From Anoplopoma fimbria (Eukaryota > Chordata > Actinopteri > Perciformes > Anoplopomatidae), in the NCBI RefSeq assembly GCF_027596085.1, contig NC_072470.1, positions 1,910,756 to 1,974,755 of the forward strand: a stretch of 64,000 nucleotides of DNA, read 5' to 3'. Within the stretch, counting starts at the first letter, position 1; the number at the start of each line of letters is the position of its first letter. Positions 1-64,000 of this stretch are shown here, one piece after another. The notes under the pieces were generated by a model, which worked only from the letters and a program-made list of their open reading frames with translations, did not search any database and had not been told where the DNA came from. The position numbers were made by a program, and so were the translations under genes.

Positions 1-2
1 TT

Positions 3-9
3 TGTGTGT

Positions 10-42
<33 letters not shown>
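3..42 (+). repeat. TG dinucleotide microsatellite at window edge
   Basis: Nearly perfect TG repeat with one GA interruption near position 14. It may continue to the left of the window. Confidence 0.9.
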
Positions 43-1866
43 CTGGGGGGCTCGGATGGAGAGCGAGCGGAGGCAGTGGAGGGATGAGGAAGGAGGGATT
101 GAAGATGGCGGGATCGGGAGGCTTGTGTGCTGATGGATGCCGCACAGGGAACACTTTGGGCTTCCTTGCGTTTGAAGGGGCCACTGTTCTCTCCGCACAA
201 ACACACATACACCTCTCCTCTCGGGGGGGAGGTCAGGACGAGGTATAAAACCAGCTCTTCTGGATGAAAGTTTGTGCCATGTGTGTCGCACTTTGGCCAG
301 AAACCCCACTCCACCTTGGCCCTCCACTCTGAAGAGGCTCTCTCCCACCACATAACACGCATTTCCCTTCTTTACAGTCGGCCCTACTGTTTGCAGCTGC
401 GCTCATTTACTGGTGCTGCATGCAGGGAGATGTTCATTGGTAGGGCAAGTCATAGAGCCTGCACTAAATCCTCTTGAAAAGCTGTTTTTCAGATCCAGGG
501 CAAAAAAAAAAAAGAGGTAATAAAAGGAAGATTATGGATTTTTCAAAAGCCTTTACTGTAACCTCAAGCATGAATCGCGTCCTCAATATCATGAACTATG
601 AACGGCTCATAAAAACATTCAATTGTCAGCGTCTTTCGGGAACTGAAATACTGGAGTTAAGGTATATACATCAGCAATGTCAGTTGGCCTGGTAAGAGCA
701 GCTTACCAACGTAAACTACTGACACTGTTACTGGAATGAGTCTTTGTCATGTCAGGAAGGTGGTTTCCTACATACTGCAGTGAAATTAAAAGTAACCCTA
801 CGAGGACAGAAAGTGAGGACATTTTGCCACGATGGACTTCTTTTGAAGGGTTTTTAGAGGATTTGTATTGCATTAAGAGCGAAGACCGGCATTAGGATTA
901 GTTTTATGTCGGGGAAAGTGTTCTAGGCATGAAGTGCACTGCAGAGGGTTAGGCTTTTAGAATTGAATGCAGTCAGTGAAGGCCCCTCACAGGGTGCATG
1001 TTTGCAGAATGATCTGCTTTTATGTGAACTTTCATTTAAGATATGATTCTCACTTGCGTGTGTGTGTGTTGTTCTTTTGCCAGCTTGTGTTGGCATAACA
1101 ACAGAGCTTGTATGCGGTGCCGACAGGGAGAAGGAAGTGGCGTGGTTGCCTTCAGCACCTCATCTGCAATTCCTACCCACACTTGTCAGCAGGCTTGCTT
1201 TTTTTTCGGCATGCAGGTCATGTTCACGGCGGCCTCGTCCTCTCCCTGGCAGCTCATCGCATGTGGCGGCGGGTTAAACCTGTCCCTTCTAGTCTGAGGA
1301 AAGGGATGCCTAGCGGTGAGGTTTTTCTGGCTTTGCAGATGGCTTTTGTAGAGTGTTTTTTAGTAAGTATGTCTGTTACAAAGTCCTTTACAGCAGAGGA
1401 CAAAGCTGTATGCAAAGTGCTTGAGTGTTGCTGGCATGTGTTTGTTAGCGCGGGCAGACATCGGGGGAAACTCACGGGTCAGAGATCTAAGAACTGTTCG
1501 TCTTGTAAATGTGCAGAGTGAGTTTTTTCAAATAGTTTTTTGTAAATAAGGACATCAAAATTGGCTCAACAGCTTAAATCTTAAGCTTAATCTCTCAATA
1601 CTGATCATTGCATACAAGGACTGCATGTACATGTACAGTACCATTCGAAAATAAAACTAATAAAATACATGTAAATAAAACCAAATGAATACAAATCATT
1701 GAAAAGAAGATTTGTTTTGCTCACCTCCTACTTGGCTCCCTTGTCCACAAGGATGGTGTGAGTTTCTGCATGTTTTGTTTCTCCCGGCTCCGAAAGTGCT
1801 GAGTCGGTTCCTTTTTGGTGAGGACAGTCAAGAGTTCACTGCTTTGCTCCACTGCCTGATGTGAGC

Positions 1867-1899
1867 GAGCGGTTCCTGAGCGGTTCCTGAGCGGTTCCC
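1867..1899 (+). repeat. Short tandem repeat, 12-bp unit, about 2.8 copies
   Basis: The unit GAGCGGTTCCT(G) is repeated head to tail nearly three times, ending in GCGGTTCCC. No function is evident. Confidence 0.75.
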
Positions 1900-3649
1900 A
1901 GCTGGTTGGATTTAGGCCTCCAGGGTGGAGCTGGACTTGTTAGGGTGCCTGTATTTGGGCTCATCTGGTCCAGACCAAGAGAAAGAATTAAACAATGTTA
2001 CGTTCTAATTCTAGTCCGGTTCCTGTCAACGCTGCCTTTTTTGCAAACGAACCAATAGGAGTAAACATGACGGGTAAAAAAGTGATCTGACAGTTTTGGC
2101 GATCTGACAGGTGGACCCACCTTTCCAGGCGGTCTCGGTTTGGTGGTTGTTTCTGCGCCGGGTTTCCGTGGACCGCTTCCACACCAGCCCAAATGAACCG
2201 TACTAACCGGGCAAACAGACCTGAGATTAACAGAACCAAACAGGTTGGGTTTAAAAGCTGCATATAGGATTCTGTGATAAACGTGAAGATATATATATTT
2301 CTTTTATTACACAAATCTACATTAAACTTTTATAATTTCTTCAACTGAAATACCACATTTCATGTTTGTGTCTTTGTTCCTAGTAGCTCTGGTGACAGAG
2401 GGGTGAATAGAAAAGGAGAGGATGTGATGGAGAGAAGCAGCAGTGACAACATTTCAGTTGAATGCTAAACAAAGGACCGGTTTTGTCAGGTGACCCACCA
2501 GCATGTGTTTATTTTGAGTGGACGTGTCTCATGTAATTATAATTTGCCTGGTTTTACTTCCCATTGTGCCGTGTCACTTGGCCGCTCTTGTGCATCACCT
2601 TCCCTCTTGGTCTGATCAGCTGTTGATGGAAAGTCTGACTAACAAAAGTATTTATTGTTCTTTCTCCTCACCCTACACGAAGGCTGTAGCTAACGGCTAA
2701 TGCTTTATTTGTCTTGTGAATATGGGAAGATTTAAACGCATAAAAAAGCTTCAAATTGGTCCCCCTTGGAGAAGTGTTTGAGCCCATCAGTGACTCAATA
2801 AAGAACACATTAACATCGATCCGTGTGCCTCTCGCATTTTAGAATAAACGTCCTGAATTTAGCTGCAGGGAAAGCCCGTCTCACACTGCGCAAGTTTAGC
2901 TCTCCATATGTGGTTACGAGCTGGACTCACACACCAGGAAGGTGGCCAAGCTGCGGCGGGGGCCCCGTTACTCTGGAGGGCCCTAATGAATAATTAAGAG
3001 GCGGGGCTTGTGTGAAGAAGGCCATTAAGATGCAGAGTCACACCGGTCTCCATGGCAGCAGGGCCATATTATCAGGATCACGTCTCCTTTGGCTGGGCGA
3101 CGGGGGAAACTGGCACAGTGTCAGTGTGGGAGAGGATGGACGTGGACTGGTGGGAGAGGTTTCACTCTCCTCCATGAGCTTTTGGAAACTGAAAGTAATC
3201 CCAAAACCTGAGCCTGTAAGCGCCGGTGCCAAATGGATCAGTAAGAGAGAAAAGTTGGCTGGAGTCTTGAGTCTTCATATTTATAAAAATGTCTTTAGAT
3301 GTTTTTTGGCTTTTGGATATTGTATGAGGCGGAGTGAGTAGTTCTGAAATCATCAGATTTTCCATGGATATGTTGATGATTGTAAATTTTGGCTTTTTAA
3401 ACCTACCCTGATAACTCTGTAACCATGGTAACGTGTTTGGGCTTCAGTACAAGCATTACAGTAACTATTACCGGACAAGACACCTGTTTTCGTTAATAAT
3501 GCTTATAGTTAGTTATATCCTCCAGAGAATAAAGATAATAAATAAGACGCAGTGAACGGCTGTGTGTGTCCGTGTAGCACTGGTGATGAGGGACCAGAGT
3601 AGGCGACACGTCGGTCCATGTGACAAGATTTCATTTATGTATAGATGTA

Positions 3650-3700
3650 AATTTCCCCGCTGCGGGACAAATAAAGGATTATTTGATCTTATCTTATCTT
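3650..3700 (+). mobile_element. Truncated non-LTR retrotransposon-like tail with ATCTT repeats
   Basis: The sequence reads TTTCCCCGCTGCGGGAC, then AATAAAGGATTAT, then tandem ATCTT units. A closely matching copy sits at 30535-30580 in the same orientation. Short units repeated at the 3' end are typical of L2/CR1-like and related fish LINEs, and this core is familiar from many teleost loci. Only the tail is recognisable, with no reverse transcriptase reading frame beside it. Family assignment is tentative. Confidence 0.55.
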
Positions 3701-5261
3701 TTCACATTTGAAAACCTCGAACTATCCCATGAATTTGATTTATTTGATTAGCAAATAGTTGCAGTTAATTCTTTTTCTGTAAATCAATTAATAACCTTTT
3801 ACAGATGTCACCATAGCCTCTGAGAACTTTGAGAAATGCATCCGTCATAATTTGCTGCTAGACCGACAGAAATAATCTGTACATTAATCTATAATAACAT
3901 CGGGAGTCGTTTGTGGCAGCTATCATACACACCCCATTCTTTTGAAAAGAAGGGCTGCTGGCTGCCACCACCCGAGAGCTCCCAAGTCACCTGAGTGTGA
4001 GTCGTCGAGCTCCACCAAAGCCTATTTTTACTCAGGAGAAAAATGGATACTTTTTTCCAAAGTCGATCCATAATTGATGGCCGAAAGCTACATCTAGAGC
4101 ATATTTCTGTGGTTATGCAACGGGCTCTTAGTGTACGTTATTTCAGTCCGGCAGAATGCTGTCTCTATTTAAGAACCTGGAGTAATGCACTGGAATTAAT
4201 CCAGACCTCCCCCCGCTTGCTTCACCTTTTCTAAAATGACCTCCTAAACTGCACTTTTTAACAGAGTTATTTTCAGCTCCAATCGCAGATGCAAAAGAAA
4301 ATGGACGGAGTCTTTACCTCGCTCAGCCATCTGGCCCCCGGTCTTAACAATTCAGCATATGACAGACAGAACAAGGGCAAAGGCTGCGTGTTTATAAGAC
4401 CCTGCTGGAGAGATATTAAAAGCCCCAGATGATTATTTTGACAACGATGAGATATCACCGTTTACTCTAAATCCCTGAGGCTTCACCATAAACCAGTTAC
4501 GTCTGTGCACGGGGGGGGGAATAAACCGAGCGCCTGTGATTGCAACATAGAGCATTTATTGTAAATATTTATATTGGTTTTGACTGTTTGTTAATCCGAA
4601 CAGGTATTTCTGAAAGCTAGAAAAACAAGTTCTACTTGGAAATGCTAACTCAGGGTTTGGTCAACTTACCATAGAACTAGACGCTGACTCGGCTCTGTCT
4701 GAAGCTCTCAGATGGGCTCCGTTCAACTTGTTATGCGACTACTAAAAAGCAATCAGCTGCACCGGTGATGATTCTGGTGTGTTTTGGTTTTACATTGGAT
4801 TTAGATAAAGGCCTGGCATTAATATAGCGCTCGTCTAGTCCAACCAGCTCCAACATTCACCCAGTCATGCAAAAGTTCATATTCCTATTATTTACCTCCT
4901 GAGCCATGAGTGGCTTAAATATAGGTCATCAGTGCAACAATTAAAACACAAAATTAAGCTTTTTTCCATGTTAACCAGGACCCAGAAAGCCTATAGAAAC
5001 CAAATTTGTGGTTCAGAATTGTGGAATTATTTTCCTCATTCCTGCTTTTTTAAGATATCCTTTTTTTCCCCCATGAGTTCGAGTTATCATATCCATCTGT
5101 AAAAATATGCTTCTGTTATTTCCTCTTTAGGGAGTAGAACCGACCCTCCTCTATTCATGTCTGGCTGGGCGTAGCAGCACTAAAGTGTGGTCGATACTCC
5201 AAACCCAAAAAACGAATGCAATTTTTTAGAGCTGTAATTTCAGCTCCGTTGTCCCCAACAG

Positions 5262-5288
5262 AAAAAAAAAAAAAAAAAAAAAAAAAAA
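5262..5288 (+). repeat. Poly(A) run, 27 bp
   Basis: Uninterrupted A27. It could be the tail of a decayed retroposon, but no recognisable body or target-site duplication is obvious beside it. Confidence 0.9.
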
Positions 5289-5925
5289 GATCTTTTGTAG
5301 CAGATATGGGAGGATGCCGATTTCCCTCCCAGGCCTGAATGATTCGATTGTTTCTGTCCTCAACGACTCTTGAACCCACAGGGTTTCGTGCACTGCCGCC
5401 TCTTCTAACAATGATAAAAAACAAACACTTATCATATCAAGTTGCGTAAGGTCGTTTATTCAGCAACCTTAGCTGGCTGTCAACAGTTTTTCACTTGACT
5501 GTTGCTGTTGAGAGCCAGAAGGCTCCCTGCCAGAGAAATTAAGATCCTGAATTAGAAACCAGAAGGTAACTCAGAGGAGATATATGGTTGAGAGGAGGAG
5601 GAGGGGGGGTGAATAGCTGCATCGCCCCTGTGATTGGAGGGTTGAATTCGATGGGTTGACGGAGGAAATCAGGCCGGACATGAAAGCCGGCTCTGACTGA
5701 GAACTGATTCAGGAGCCCAAACTTGCGTTGATTCAACGTTCTGTGTAGGTTTTTGCTTCGCGCTCCTCCATAAACAGCCCCCCCGCCCCCCTCCCTAGTT
5801 GGTGCACAACCAGCGAGCGCTTTTCCTCCCAAGCAATGAGAGACATCCGATGTTATCAGCACTGCAGATTGCACAGCGCCACTGCCAAGGGCTCGTCTCA
5901 TGAATTCACATTGCGGTGCAGAGAT

Positions 5926-5942
5926 CCCCCCCCCCCCCCCCC
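5926..5942 (+). repeat. Poly(C) run, about 17 bp
   Basis: Uninterrupted C run followed by ACCCC. It is G-rich on the minus strand, so quadruplex formation is possible there. Confidence 0.85.
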
Positions 5943-8738
5943 ACCCCTTCCTCCACACCAAAACCCTTGTTCTGCACACATCACAAAGCAAATTGGAGTG
6001 AGTTAAATGTAGTTTGCATCCCCCCTTGTAGACGTCCCTGCTTTGTTAAAATGAAAAGATCTCATGAGCCTTTTGTCTTTAAACAGGCGAACAAATCACG
6101 GTTGTGTCATAACCCTTCCGTGAGATTCCAGCGCGGTCGGAGGCTGCTCGCAGCTGTCCCTGACCTATTTATGAGGCTGATGGATGTAAGGTGAAAAGAG
6201 CCCTTTTGTGAGGCTGCCTTTTGTGTTTTGTTTGGGAAGGTGCTGATGATTTTTTCCCTGCCAACAGCTCCGCGCCGATACAGTCCACCGTCGCCACGCG
6301 TCATTCTGAGCACCGACCGCTCGGATTCAAGAAACATATCCATAACAGGAGGTCGATAGATGTAGCGAAGTGTTCAGAGTAATATATATATATATTTTTT
6401 TTTTTCCCCCAGTGGTGTTGCATCCACGGAGGCGGCTGCGGTCCTGACCTGGTTAGAGGCTGCAGAAATCCCCTCCCCACACTTAGCTTCATTTTACAGC
6501 TACAGCGGTTGAATGCAGATGAGAGAACATCAAGCGTATTTTTGGCTTGATTGCCTGCTTGAACTCAAAAGATTCTTATTATTTATTTGGTTGTTGCTTG
6601 ATGCCCAGAGCCAGAGGCATTTATTTGGTTGTGCATGGATTGCCGTGGGGTCGTCAGTAAAGACTTCACGAGCGCTGCAGGGTGGACTCATTTTACATTA
6701 TGGGCAACAGTTTGATGGTTTTGGCCAAATGTGTTATCATTGGCACGGTTTCATTCAATCAGCAGTAAAGACAGCAAGCGTGAAATCGCATATTGCAGTT
6801 TAATGTTTACATGAATTTGCCTGGTGGGCTTTATTCTTACAGACCTATGAAGCTGCTCGCACAGAGGAGAAAAAGGAATGAGATTTTTTTTTTAATATGC
6901 ATGGCTTTTTAAGAATATTGTGATACTCTGATTGGATCAAGCTAAATACTAATAAAATGTTTTATGCGTGTGTTTAAAGCGTTAACAGCAATAAAACGAG
7001 TTGTTGTTTTGCGATTGCACGCTGGAAGTTGTACAAACTCAGTTTTTTCCCTTGCTACAGATATGTGTAAAACAAACAGTACATGCTTTGTTAATAACGG
7101 TGGAAAAAGGCAACAGAACCATGCGAAAGCTGCAGCAGCAGGAAATGGTGTGGTTTGCGATTTTTAAAAAAGGTCTCGATCAGTAGCTGTGTGTTCAGCT
7201 CCTCGCCCTCATTCACACTTCAGAAGTATCTGGTAATTCAGATGAAACCAGGCGACATTGAACACTTTCAGTTAACACTTTCAGTTCATGCTCGCTGCGT
7301 CCACTTTGTTCTTTTTTGTGCCGGTTTCCATGCAACATCAGTTTACGCCCGTCAGAGTCTGCTGACGTCAGAAAAGGTCAGCATGGTTCCCCAAGTGTAG
7401 TGACCAAGTCCTGAACCCTGTCCCCCATAAGTCCTTCAGCCCTGATCCCCCAGGGACCCGACTGCATTGACGTACCATCTTAATGTTAACGTGTCTGTAG
7501 AATTTAATATATAAAATGCCTCTTTTTAGTGCTTCCTAAAATGATCTGGTGGAAGCTCCTAACATGTGCTGAATTGCTGGTTTTCTCTTTTACTATATGA
7601 TTGAAAAAAAATCTTTGTTGGACCAAACAAGCCTTTTGTCAACATTACCTTGAACTCAAAAGACGTTTCAACGGTAATTTTCCACTATTTCTAGAGTTTT
7701 TGTAGACTAAATGATTGACAAATCAATAATTAAGAGAATGTTTGGAGCCCTGCTTTTACTTGGAATTTATTTGGATTGTGCTCATTGTGCCTGACCTTTT
7801 GCCTCCGACAGATTCTTTTTAGTGAGAGTAAATTAATAAAACCATGACCTATTTTTACATTTCCATGTACATGCTCCACACAGACCAAGAGCAACAGCTT
7901 TCTTCATTTATCAGGCAGAAAGGCCTGTTGAACATTTGGCAATAAAATAATAAAAACAGAAAAGGAGAGTGTTTAACATTCTGTCCGCGTTCTCGCTTGT
8001 CGCTGCGGAAGATAAATCGCAGTTCTATCAGAATGTTTATATTTTGACCCTCTTGCATTAATCCCTTACAGCGCCATCAATCACAAAGATCACGCTGTCT
8101 GAGTGAGACGGGCCGCTCTGCAATGCCTCTCATTCGGGAGAAGCATTAAACTTTAAATTACTTTTGAAGACCTTCTCTTGTTTTTCTTGCCTAGAAGTCT
8201 GTGTCGCTACACGTCAAGCATTATCTACACCAACATGCCCTTTCTACTTAAGTCGGAGTTTACTCTGCGTACTCACTGTACTGCCTGCCTCAATCTGACC
8301 TCTCCTATCCAGTCAAATGAACACAGTCCTGTGTGTCACCGTCCTGCATGCATACCTTAAGAGCTTCCACACACAGAGCGACCTGTCCAGAGTCCAGAAA
8401 CAGCGTGCCTCTGTGCTGTGTGGTCTGCTGCTGCTATGAACTAACTGCCCCGCTTAAAGCAACAGGCCGGGGATCCACACTGCACTCGCATTCATGGCTG
8501 GTTCCACATTCTCTCAAAACCTTGTCAAAAAAGGAACCATGTCAGCAGCAGCATTGTTGCTACCTCTCGGAACATTTATTTTTTCTCTGTCTTTATTATT
8601 ACTTCCTGAGTTATGGCTAAGGCTGCCGACTCATTGTCCAATTATCGGTGTTTTTGGCGTAATGTGGGATTGCTGTGGGAGAGGGAACCCCCTCATTGTC
8701 CATATCATCATCTCTCTTTCCTCTCTTTCTGCAGCAGG

Positions 8739-8777
8739 ATGCAACAGGTGGGACTCAGTCCACTGAGATGCTACTGA
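8739..8777 (+). other. Upstream ORF 1 (12 codons) in the candidate 5' UTR
   Basis: ATG with A at -3, followed by 12 sense codons and TGA. It counts only if the leader exon starting at about 8735 is real. It overlaps the start of the second upstream ORF by 10 nt. Confidence 0.35.
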
Positions 8778-8896
8778 GCGCTGAGGATGGGCCAGAGAAG
8801 GAAATCCCGCCGGTGAGGCAAACAAGCCACCCCCAAAAACCAGCCACCGCCGCCTCCACACCGACTGACCCCGCCATGCCCCGTCTGCCCTCCTGA
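8768..8896 (+). other. Upstream ORF 2 (42 codons) in the candidate 5' UTR
   Basis: ATG with G at -3. It encodes 42 residues rich in Pro, Thr and Ser and ends at TGA, 91 nt before the mgat5 ATG in a different frame. A second in-frame ATG lies at 8876. A third short frame (8787-8816) encodes nine residues, MGQRRKSRR. Such frames could lower translation of the main frame. No peptide function is implied. Confidence 0.35.
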
Positions 8897-8945
8897 GTCC
8901 CCCCCCCCCTCCCTCACCTCTGCACCTCCCCCCCCTCCTCCTCTG
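8894..8945 (+). repeat. C/T-rich tract in the 5' leader
   Basis: Almost pure pyrimidine, with runs of up to 12 C, just upstream of the coding start. It is either a C-rich leader element, such as a poly(C)-binding protein site, or the polypyrimidine tract of an acceptor near 8955. Confidence 0.7.
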
Positions 8946-8987
8946 GTCAAATCAGTGCCACAGCTGCCGCCTCCCCGTCCAGTCAGC

Positions 8988-61418
<52,431 letters not shown>

Positions 61419-61949
61419 CACCAGCACGCAGGCCGACGGGAGGGAGGGAGGGGGGGGGGGAGGGATCGGGGCCCGGCTGAGGAGGAGGAGAGGTTAAAAT
61501 GAAGTCGGAGCAGCTTAACGAGTGTGTTTGGGACTCATGCAGCTCGCTATCAAACACACTTTTTTTGTGGGAAGATGTCTGGACAGAAGAGACTGTGTAC
61601 GTCCATCATATTTATTGTTTCCCCCCAAGCTGCTGCAAGTGAAGCAGCCGACCTGAGCATCCGCCAACCCCCGATCCTATGGGAGCCGTGTGAAATTACT
61701 TGAATCAACAAAGGGAGCCGACGTAGACTTTTAGAGTGCAGCGAAACGAGCTGCTCCGTCCTTTGGTGGACTGCACCAATCAGTGACCGCCCCGCCCACC
61801 TGTCTGTCTGTCTTCAGGTTCAGGGCAGCAAGGGACCAAGGAGACTCAAACCCCCCCCCCACCCCAACCCCCACCCCTTTATCCACCTCCCCTGGTCTGA
61901 AACTGTTTATCCTTTAGGTAGGTTTGCACTGGACTGGCTCGCCAGAAGG

Positions 61950-62106
<157 letters not shown>

Positions 62107-63013
62107 GGCTAAAGAAGAACCCAGTTTTACACTGTAACCAACTCGTTCCTCCCGTCATGAAGAGCGTGATGAGAGCGAACCTCTATCGTAGATATCTAGA
62201 TTTTTATCCGCTAAGTTTTAGCATTTCCTGACGCGTGCCCCGGATATAAAAGCAGCATACTTCATTTTCCTGTAAAAAGACATGAAAGTCCAGTTGTGGG
62301 TCAGCTACCGGCCCTTTCATATTCATACATTGACGTTTAAATTGCACTTCCTTTAAATTTCGGTTTTATTTCAAAAGAAGAGAGCGTGTGCAGTTTTTTT
62401 TTACAAAAAGGCCAGTAGAGGAGCGTAGAAATGTTTTTTCCGTGTTTCCGCAGCACGCCATACGGTACTACACGCACACCTTGAGAGGCGAGGATCAGAG
62501 GGCGAGGGTCATTTCTCTGTAGCTAACGCTGTCGTGTACGAGAGTCGCCGTGTCGTAGGATGTCGTGACGTTGTGTCGTAGATGATAGACCGTCGTCTGA
62601 AGCGGTGGTGACAACTAGATGACAGGAAGTTCTCCAAAGACACATGACAACTTTACCGAGGTGTTTTGTCCGTGTCTTAATGTACACAAGCTGTTTGAAT
62701 ACATAAAAAAAAAGAAAAAACACACAGATCCACGCTCGCCTCCCATGTACCAGACAACAGCTGGAACTCCTTTCCATCAAACCGTAAGCAACAAATGCCA
62801 ACGACGCGTCGCTGCAACGCATAAATACCTCGCATCTCCTCGTTTTAGACTCGTTAGAATCCTAATTTGCCTGCAGATTTGCAAAGAAAAGAAAATTAAT
62901 ATAAAAGTCAAATTCGTAGTTCTAGTGTTGTATTGGAAAGAAATGGTAATGTATTTGCAGAGGTTTAACAAGATATTAGTAACACTGTATATTGTTCATA
63001 AGGGTTTTAAAGT

Positions 63014-63130
63014 TTCTTTTTTATTTATTTTGGATACAAATCTTTATCTCTGTGTTTTGCTGGAAATCTTTTTTTTATTTATAGGAGGGGGGTGTCTTTT
63101 CTTTTCCTTTTTATAGATTTTTATTTATGG
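63014..63130 (+). promoter_or_regulatory. Candidate AU-rich element cluster in the 3' UTR
   Basis: Three TTATTTAT-type words (near 63021, 63076 and 63121) lie in a T-rich context. ATTTA words of this kind are bound by mRNA-decay and stability factors. Function here is inferred only. Confidence 0.3.
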
Positions 63131-64000
63131 AGAGTAATTTAAAAAAACAAAAGAAAGCCTGCTTGTGTTTAAGTGTATGAACAAGAGGTGGAGGCTTTGT
63201 CTGCTTCTGTTCAGCTTTCAGCAGTGATGAGAAAAGACGTTAGATTTAGGGTCATTTTTATAGAAAACGTTTTAACAACTAAAAAGGGATTTGATGATTT
63301 TACTCCTTAAAAAGTTAAAAACACGCATGAGGATTAGTTTTAAAACGTTTTTAGTGTTTCATAATGTGTCAGAATGGGGAGAGTCTTCATCATCACTGTT
63401 AAAGATGGACGGCGGTGGACAAACCTCGTTTCACGGTGGAAGCCAGCAGGAGCCTCCTACACTCTGTGCTTTGATTTCCAATCTCTCATGTTTTTCTGTT
63501 TGCACGTGTAAATCAGCACCGTCCAGCCGCAGACCACCACCTGTACCGTCTCACTGTCAGCTCAGACTGGTTTTTTACGCTGACTTTTTTTTTTTTATTA
63601 TTAATAATTTGTAAACAGGTGATTGGTCTGCTGCCAAGTTAGCGTTTCATAGAACATGATGTGCCTTTTCACAGTTTAGTTCGGTACCGTTCGAGTATCC
63701 TTTTTGGCCCGACAGTCAGCTGCGATATGTCAGAAAAACTCAAACACTCTTGTGATACAGCCTTCAGTCCCAAATCTAACTCCACATATCAGCTGAAGGA
63801 TTTGTTTTTCTCTCCTGAGTCAGTTTTATGGGTCACGTTAATTGAAACAATTTAAGTTCCTTATCTAATTTCAAGTTAATAGAGTTAAAATCTGTTCAAT
63901 TGAATCGGTCCAAACCTTGTGATTTGTTAACTTTGCTTGATACTCAAAAGCAGTATTCTGACTGTGAGAACAGATGTTCAGAAAATGTTTGCTGTACATT

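Larger units (their letters stand above)
1..8734. other. Non-coding region upstream of the mgat5 coding start
   Basis: I recognise no conserved protein segment on either strand in these 8.7 kb, and the open frames are short and without motifs. The region is probably the intron(s) and/or promoter-proximal DNA before the mgat5 coding exon, because MGAT5 genes commonly carry non-coding 5' exons. Recognisable contents are a TG microsatellite at the left edge, a GA-rich stretch at 50-125, a three-copy 12-mer at 1867-1899, a LINE-type tail at 3650-3700, an A27 run at 5262-5288, a C-rich run at 5926-5942 and an AT/T/C tract ending in CAG near 6411. The transcription start cannot be located from sequence alone. 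Confidence 0.6.
8735..8987 (+). other. mgat5: Probable mgat5 5'-UTR segment directly before the start codon
   Basis: A pyrimidine-rich stretch ending in TTTCTGCAG (to 8734) looks like a 3' splice site, so a 5'-UTR exon could start at 8735 and run into the ATG at 8988. Alternatively, GTGAGG at 8813 is a good donor and the long C/T tract at 8894-8945, followed by AG at 8954-8955, is a good acceptor. In that case 8735-8812 would be a separate 78-nt leader exon and the coding exon would begin at about 8956. Either way the leader contains upstream ATGs at 8739, 8768 and 8787. Transcript data are needed to choose. Confidence 0.45.

Noticed and set aside
5539..5991. Open frame of 150 codons on the minus strand
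   Set aside because: No recognisable motif; Gly-rich and Pro-rich parts come from C and G runs, and I see no splice support.
6385..6480. Strong acceptor-like T/C tract and CAG at about 6411, suggesting another 5' exon
   Set aside because: No matching donor or conserved content that I can support; T/C tracts ending in AG are frequent by chance.
8955..8987. Extended N-terminus of mgat5 from a GTG at 8955
   Set aside because: It needs a non-ATG start. The ATG at 8988 has a good context and aligns with the known MGAT5 N-terminus.
62619..63116. Open frame of 165 codons downstream of the stop
   Set aside because: It lies in the AT-rich 3' UTR, is Lys/Phe/Leu-rich without a motif, and has no acceptor or conserved segment.

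Overview
The window is eukaryotic and almost certainly from a teleost fish. It holds one large, spliced, protein-coding gene on the + strand: mgat5, which encodes N-acetylglucosaminyltransferase V (alpha-1,6-mannosylglycoprotein 6-beta-N-acetylglucosaminyltransferase A, family GT18). Sixteen coding exons lie between 8988 and 61418. I placed each by GT/AG splice sites, continuous codon phase and recognisable MGAT5 protein sequence. They total 2,226 nt, giving 741 residues plus a stop, the same length as human MGAT5. The reading frame is intact, with no frameshift or premature stop. I saw no second protein-coding gene, and no bacterial operon, CRISPR array, phage or viral gene.

Layout. Positions 1-8734 are non-coding sequence upstream of the coding start, and any first exon or promoter here is unproven. 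A probable 5'-UTR segment with short upstream ORFs lies at 8735-8987. Exon 1 (8988-9228) encodes the cytoplasmic tail, the Golgi signal anchor and the start of the stem. Exons 2-6 (12800-31531) encode the glycosylated stem, the cysteine-rich N-terminal lumenal part and a basic cluster. Exons 7-16 (32878-61418) encode the GT-B catalytic core and the cysteine-rich C-terminus. Introns range from 90 bp (intron 12) to about 12.3 kb (intron 2). The 3' UTR starts at 61419 and probably runs beyond the window, since I found no canonical AATAAA signal after the stop.

The non-coding DNA is very rich in CA/TG microsatellites, ten of them about 95-165 bp long. Several sit unusually close to splice sites, notably around exons 3, 4, 14 and 16. 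It also contains mononucleotide runs (G22, A27, C17), two related pyrimidine-rich tracts flanking exon 5, and decayed interspersed repeats typical of teleosts: two LINE-type tails ending in ATCTT repeats, two tRNA-derived sequences on the minus strand, and fragments of three other fish repeat families. These repeat families and the protein similarity to vertebrate MGAT5 are the basis for calling the source a teleost, probably a spiny-rayed one. I cannot name the species.

I did not find a new biological system. The observations most worth following are possible repeat-mediated control of mgat5 splicing (exon 3, and an in-frame NAG-type alternative acceptor at exon 14), upstream ORFs before the start codon, and the tRNA-like retroposons.
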